This document shows positions 60,389-64,000 of a stretch of DNA of 64,000 nucleotides, piece after piece. Under the pieces are notes generated by a model. The model searched no databases. It had not been told where the DNA came from and saw only the letters and a list, made by a program, of their open reading frames with translations. The stretch is from NCBI GenBank assembly GCA_902518235.1, contig CABYFN010000002.1, positions 1-64,000 of the forward strand, given 5' to 3'. Within the stretch, counting starts at the first letter, position 1, and each line of letters opens with the position of its first letter. The position numbers were made by a program, and so were the translations under genes. Origin of the DNA: an uncultured Pelagibacteraceae bacterium (GTDB taxonomy: Bacteria; Pseudomonadota; Alphaproteobacteria; Pelagibacterales; Pelagibacteraceae).

Positions 60389-60461
60389 AAATAAAAAAAT
60401 TTTACTTATTAGACTTGTTCAATTATAAATATTAGCATAAATACTCATGAAATTCACAAAT

Positions 60462-60547
60462 GCCCTCGTGGTGAAATTGGTAGACACAAAGGACTTAAAA
60501 TCCTTGCCATTTATGGAGTGCCAGTTCGAGTCTGGCCGAGGGCACCA
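60462..60547 (+). tRNA. tRNA-Leu (anticodon TAA), CCA encoded
   Basis: GCCCTCG/CGAGGGC acceptor stem, D-arm gtgaaattggtagacac, anticodon arm aaggacttaaaatcctt, T-arm gccagttcgagtctggc, variable arm, A+CCA. Confidence 0.96.
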
Positions 60548-60551
60548 CTAA

Positions 60552-61322
60552 ATGTTAAAATCGCATATTCTTTTTGATCACACAAAAACATCAAAAAAAA
60601 TTAAAAATTTCTTAGATAATAAAATCAAAAATGTGTCTTTACATAAATGTAATCTAATAATTGTTATTGGAGGAGACGGTTTTATGCTTTCTGCACTTAA
60701 AAAGTATAACAAGTATAAAAAACCTTTCTATGGGATTAATGGAGGTAGTTATGGTTTTTTAATGAATAAATTTTCTTTGAAAAATACTATTAAAAACTTA
60801 TCAAAAGCAAAACAAGTTACAATCTCACCTTTAGAAATGACTGTAAAAAACAAATTTAATAAAATTAAAAAATCTATTGCTATAAATGAGGTATCAATTT
60901 TAAGACAAAGCAGACAAACTGCATCATTAGAAATTTCTAGTGGATCTCAAAAAATCATAAAAAAATTAGTTTCTGATGGGATATTAATATCAACGCCTGC
61001 GGGTAGCACTGCTTATAACATGTCAGTATATGGACCTATTTTAAACTTAGACTCTAGAAAACTCTCAATAAGACCTATCAGTGCGTTTAGACCAAGAAGA
61101 TGGAAAGGTAGAGTTGTTAGTGATAAATCAAAAATTGTAATTAAAAATCTTAATATTCAAAAAAGACCAATTAGCGCAGTAGCTGATAATTATGAAGTTA
61201 GAAATGCTAAAATTATTTCAATTATAACAAATAAAAAAATTAAGTTTAATCTTCTTTACGATTCAAATAAAAGTCTTCAAAAAAAAATTAAAATAGAACA
61301 GATCAGAAAAGAAACTAGCTAA
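60552..61322 (+). CDS. nadK: NAD kinase
   Basis: LIIVIGGDGFMLSALKKY, FYGINGGSYGFLMN, GILISTPAGSTAYNMSVYGPIL. Confidence 0.93.
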   Translation: MLKSHILFDHTKTSKKIKNFLDNKIKNVSLHKCNLIIVIGGDGFMLSALKKYNKYKKPFYGINGGSYGFLMNKFSLKNTIKNLSKAKQVTISPLEMTVKNKFNKIKKSIAINEVSILRQSRQTASLEISSGSQKIIKKLVSDGILISTPAGSTAYNMSVYGPILNLDSRKLSIRPISAFRPRRWKGRVVSDKSKIVIKNLNIQKRPISAVADNYEVRNAKIISIITNKKIKFNLLYDSNKSLQKKIKIEQIRKETS

Positions 61323-62474
61323 ATGAGTAATAAAAACTTTGGGTTTGGTACTCAAATAAGAAAATCTCCATATTTTGACTCAACAGTTAAATGGGGAGCT
61401 ACTGCTTTTTCTGTATATAATCATATGTATATACCTCGTGATTTCGGCGATCCTGAACAAAACTTTTGGAACTTAATTGAAACAGCAATTTTATGTGACG
61501 TTGCTGTTGAAAGACAAGTTGAAATTACTGGACCAGATGCATTTAAATTTATTCAATTATTAACCCCAAGAGATTTATCAAAATTATCAATTGGTCAATG
61601 TAAATATGTTTTAATTACAAACGCAGAAGGTGGGGTACTAAATGACCCAGTTCTTTTACGCTTGGGAGAAAATCATTTTTGGTTATCTTTGGGTGATAGT
61701 GATATTTTATTATGGGCTCAAGGAGTTGCAATCAACTCTGGGTTAGATGTGAAAATAACAGAACCAGATGTTTCGCCATTGCAATTACAAGGACCAAAGT
61801 CTGCTGAAATAATGATTAAATTATTTGGAGAAGGTATAAAAGATTTAAAATATTATTGGTTTAGAGAATTAGATTTAGACGGAATACCATTAATTGTTTC
61901 AAGAACTGGCTGGTCTAGTGAATTTGGTTATGAATTGTTTTTAAGAGATGGTACAAAAGGAAATGAACTATATGAAAAAATTATGTTGGCAGGAAAGGAA
62001 TTTGGACTTAAACCAGGTCACACGTCATCAATAAGAAGAATAGAAGGTGGGATGCTTTCTTATCATGCGGATGCAGATATTAATACTAACCCTTTTGAAT
62101 TAGGTTTAGATCGGTTAGTAAACTTGGATAGTGATATTAATTTTATAGGTAAAGAGGCGTTAAAAAAAATCAAAGATGATGGCGTAAAAAGATTGCAAAT
62201 TGGTTTAGAAATTAAATGTGATAATTTAAGTGGGCCAAACACTACATTCTGGCCTCTAAAAGCAAACAGTAAAAATATAGGCAAAATAACATCTGCTGTT
62301 TATTCACCACGCTTAAAAAAAAATATAGCTTTAGCTATGGTAGATATCGATTATTCTAAGATTGGTATAGAAATAGAGGTAATAATTAATGATAGAAATT
62401 ATAAATGCCAGGTTATTGAAAAACCTTTTTTTGATCCAAAAAAGTTAATCACAAACAAATCTTTAAAAGTTTAA
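61323..62474 (+). CDS. GcvT/DmdA-family aminomethyltransferase-fold protein
   Basis: CDVAVERQVEITGPDAFKFIQLLTPRDLSKLSIGQCKYVLITNAEGGVLNDPVLLRL; LQLQGPKSAEIM; RTGWSSEFGYELFL. DMSP demethylase versus another GcvT paralogue not resolved. Confidence 0.78.
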   Translation: MSNKNFGFGTQIRKSPYFDSTVKWGATAFSVYNHMYIPRDFGDPEQNFWNLIETAILCDVAVERQVEITGPDAFKFIQLLTPRDLSKLSIGQCKYVLITNAEGGVLNDPVLLRLGENHFWLSLGDSDILLWAQGVAINSGLDVKITEPDVSPLQLQGPKSAEIMIKLFGEGIKDLKYYWFRELDLDGIPLIVSRTGWSSEFGYELFLRDGTKGNELYEKIMLAGKEFGLKPGHTSSIRRIEGGMLSYHADADINTNPFELGLDRLVNLDSDINFIGKEALKKIKDDGVKRLQIGLEIKCDNLSGPNTTFWPLKANSKNIGKITSAVYSPRLKKNIALAMVDIDYSKIGIEIEVIINDRNYKCQVIEKPFFDPKKLITNKSLKV

Positions 62475-63997
62475 GTTTTTTTTCTGAAATAAAATAAACT
62501 TATTAAAAGTATAAATAAGATAGAGAAGTTAATAATAATACCTCTTTTTTTCCCAGGCACTTCATATTTAAGTGTTATATTTGGTTCTGTGATGTTAATG
62601 ATAAATTCCTTATTATGATCCCATATGTTATTTTTAGGAAATAAATCTTTATTATTTAATTTCCAACCTCTATTTGGACTCATATTTAATTTTAATTTTT
62701 TATTTAATTCAAGATTTTTAAAAATTATCAAATTAGGCGACCAATAACTCGGTTCAATAATTTTTTCATCAACAGTAAATTCTCCTTTATATTCAGCTTC
62801 ATCTTTTGCATAAGGTCCAAAATAACCATCCTCAATATAACTGGTAAAATTAAAGAATGATTCTCCATCCCATCTCATAACCCCAATATTTTGTTTTGTT
62901 GCTTCATAAGTAGGTAAAAGAGAGTAATTAAAAAATTTATCATTACTTTTGAAATTTTTTAAAATTTCATAATTTTTAAAAGGAACAAAATATTTTGAAA
63001 AAGTATTTACGTCTTTATAATCTTTATGTGTATTATAAATTAATAAATGGCTTGTTAAAAGTCTTTCAAGTATAACAAAAATTAATAAGTAATTTCTATA
63101 CTTGTAAAGTTTCTGTAATTTAGATTTAAAAACAGATTTATTTTGTGAAATATAATGAAATCCAAAAAGGATTAAAAAAGATAAATAAAAAGAATTGAAA
63201 CTTCTAACTCTATTGTAACAAACATGACTATCAAAAACAGGAAGGTTTTGTAAAATTCCGTAGGGTAAAAATGGTTTTGTTCCTAATTGTAGTAAAAACA
63301 AAAGTATAACAATATAATGAATTAAATTAAGGCTGTTTTTAAAAGAATAATAAATAAATATAAATCCAATTACTCCTATATAAACAGAATTTTCCCAAGT
63401 GGATTGACAAAATCTTCGACCAGGAAATGTATTGCCTGATAATTCGTAGTAAGGAATTAAATAAGATTTAACTAAACTAAATAAATTAGAATAATATCCT
63501 GATCCACCGTCATTTCTTGCAAATTCTCCCCGAATTTCTAATAATAAATTAAGTTTATATCCAACAACACACAAAGCAGTTAACGTAAAAAGATAAATCC
63601 AACGAATGAGTTTTTCTCGGCTTTTGTTCTTAAAATTTAAAAAAAAATAAATTATATAAATTACTAAAATTAGAGCACAATATGATGACATATACGCTAC
63701 ATCTGTATCAAGCATTAATCCATAAAAATATCCTGAAAATATTCCTGAATATTTCATGGATCTATGTTTGAGTAAAAAGTAAAGTATTAATGGGAAATAG
63801 CAAAAAGATAAAAAAACAAAATGTCCACCTTTTAATTGAAAGAGTAGTCCAATATTAAAAATACTAAGTAATGCAAATGAATATTTAAAAAGTTTTTCTT
63901 TAAAATAAAAACTTGATAATTTATACGAACCATAGAATAGAATTAAAAAACAAAATAATATATAATACGATATTGCTATTTTTGTTTCGAAGATCAA
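62471..63997 (-). CDS. Large multi-pass membrane protein, possible glycosyltransferase-type; start may lie beyond the window
   Basis: Around 12 hydrophobic segments followed by a C-terminal soluble segment and a final TM; runs to window edge. Confidence 0.55.
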   Translation of the reverse strand: MIFETKIAISYYILFCFLILFYGSYKLSSFYFKEKLFKYSFALLSIFNIGLLFQLKGGHFVFLSFCYFPLILYFLLKHRSMKYSGIFSGYFYGLMLDTDVAYMSSYCALILVIYIIYFFLNFKNKSREKLIRWIYLFTLTALCVVGYKLNLLLEIRGEFARNDGGSGYYSNLFSLVKSYLIPYYELSGNTFPGRRFCQSTWENSVYIGVIGFIFIYYSFKNSLNLIHYIVILLFLLQLGTKPFLPYGILQNLPVFDSHVCYNRVRSFNSFYLSFLILFGFHYISQNKSVFKSKLQKLYKYRNYLLIFVILERLLTSHLLIYNTHKDYKDVNTFSKYFVPFKNYEILKNFKSNDKFFNYSLLPTYEATKQNIGVMRWDGESFFNFTSYIEDGYFGPYAKDEAEYKGEFTVDEKIIEPSYWSPNLIIFKNLELNKKLKLNMSPNRGWKLNNKDLFPKNNIWDHNKEFIINITEPNITLKYEVPGKKRGIIINFSILFILLISLFYFRKKT

Positions 63998-64000
63998 GGC

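Noticed and set aside
57000-60550. Prophage or autonomous integrative element
   Set aside because: No integrase, replication, packaging or structural genes between the repeats; only one ORF per module.
61323-62474. Firm assignment as DmdA (DMSP demethylase)
   Set aside because: Sequence is clearly GcvT/DmdA-fold, but I cannot separate DmdA from related GcvT paralogues without an alignment.

Overview
AT-rich, densely packed 64 kb window. Gene content and order look like a streamlined marine alphaproteobacterium of the SAR11/Pelagibacter type (inference from protein resemblance and base composition; no search was run). Most of the window is core metabolism: a dctPQM-type TRAP transporter with malonyl-CoA decarboxylase, class I ribonucleotide reductase, a methylcitrate (prpDBC) cluster, glmS, cysS, cimA, a purine block (purB, purC, purS, purQ, purL), nadE, rpsD, alternative oxidase, gpgS/gpgP-like osmolyte genes and nadK. 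Two accessory zones stand out. (1) About 40.86-50.25 kb: a 1442-aa DUF4011/SF1 helicase/Vsr-like nuclease fusion (HheA-like candidate antiviral protein), then a 478-bp structured intergenic region, then a tightly coupled operon (RHH regulator, small ORFs, Cas4/RecB-like PD-(D/E)XK nuclease, DUF2130 protein, unknown proteins). (2) 57.0-60.55 kb: two tandem single-gene cassettes immediately upstream of an intact tRNA-Leu(TAA). Each begins with the same promoter plus internally deleted tRNA-Leu copy, carries 10-bp-phased AGTCC arrays and cassette-specific paired direct repeats flanking one exported-protein ORF, and has no recombinase. I consider this the best candidate for an undescribed system: minimal non-autonomous tRNA-targeting integrative cassettes. 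A third phased array of the same type lies at 45.26 kb next to the defence-like zone.
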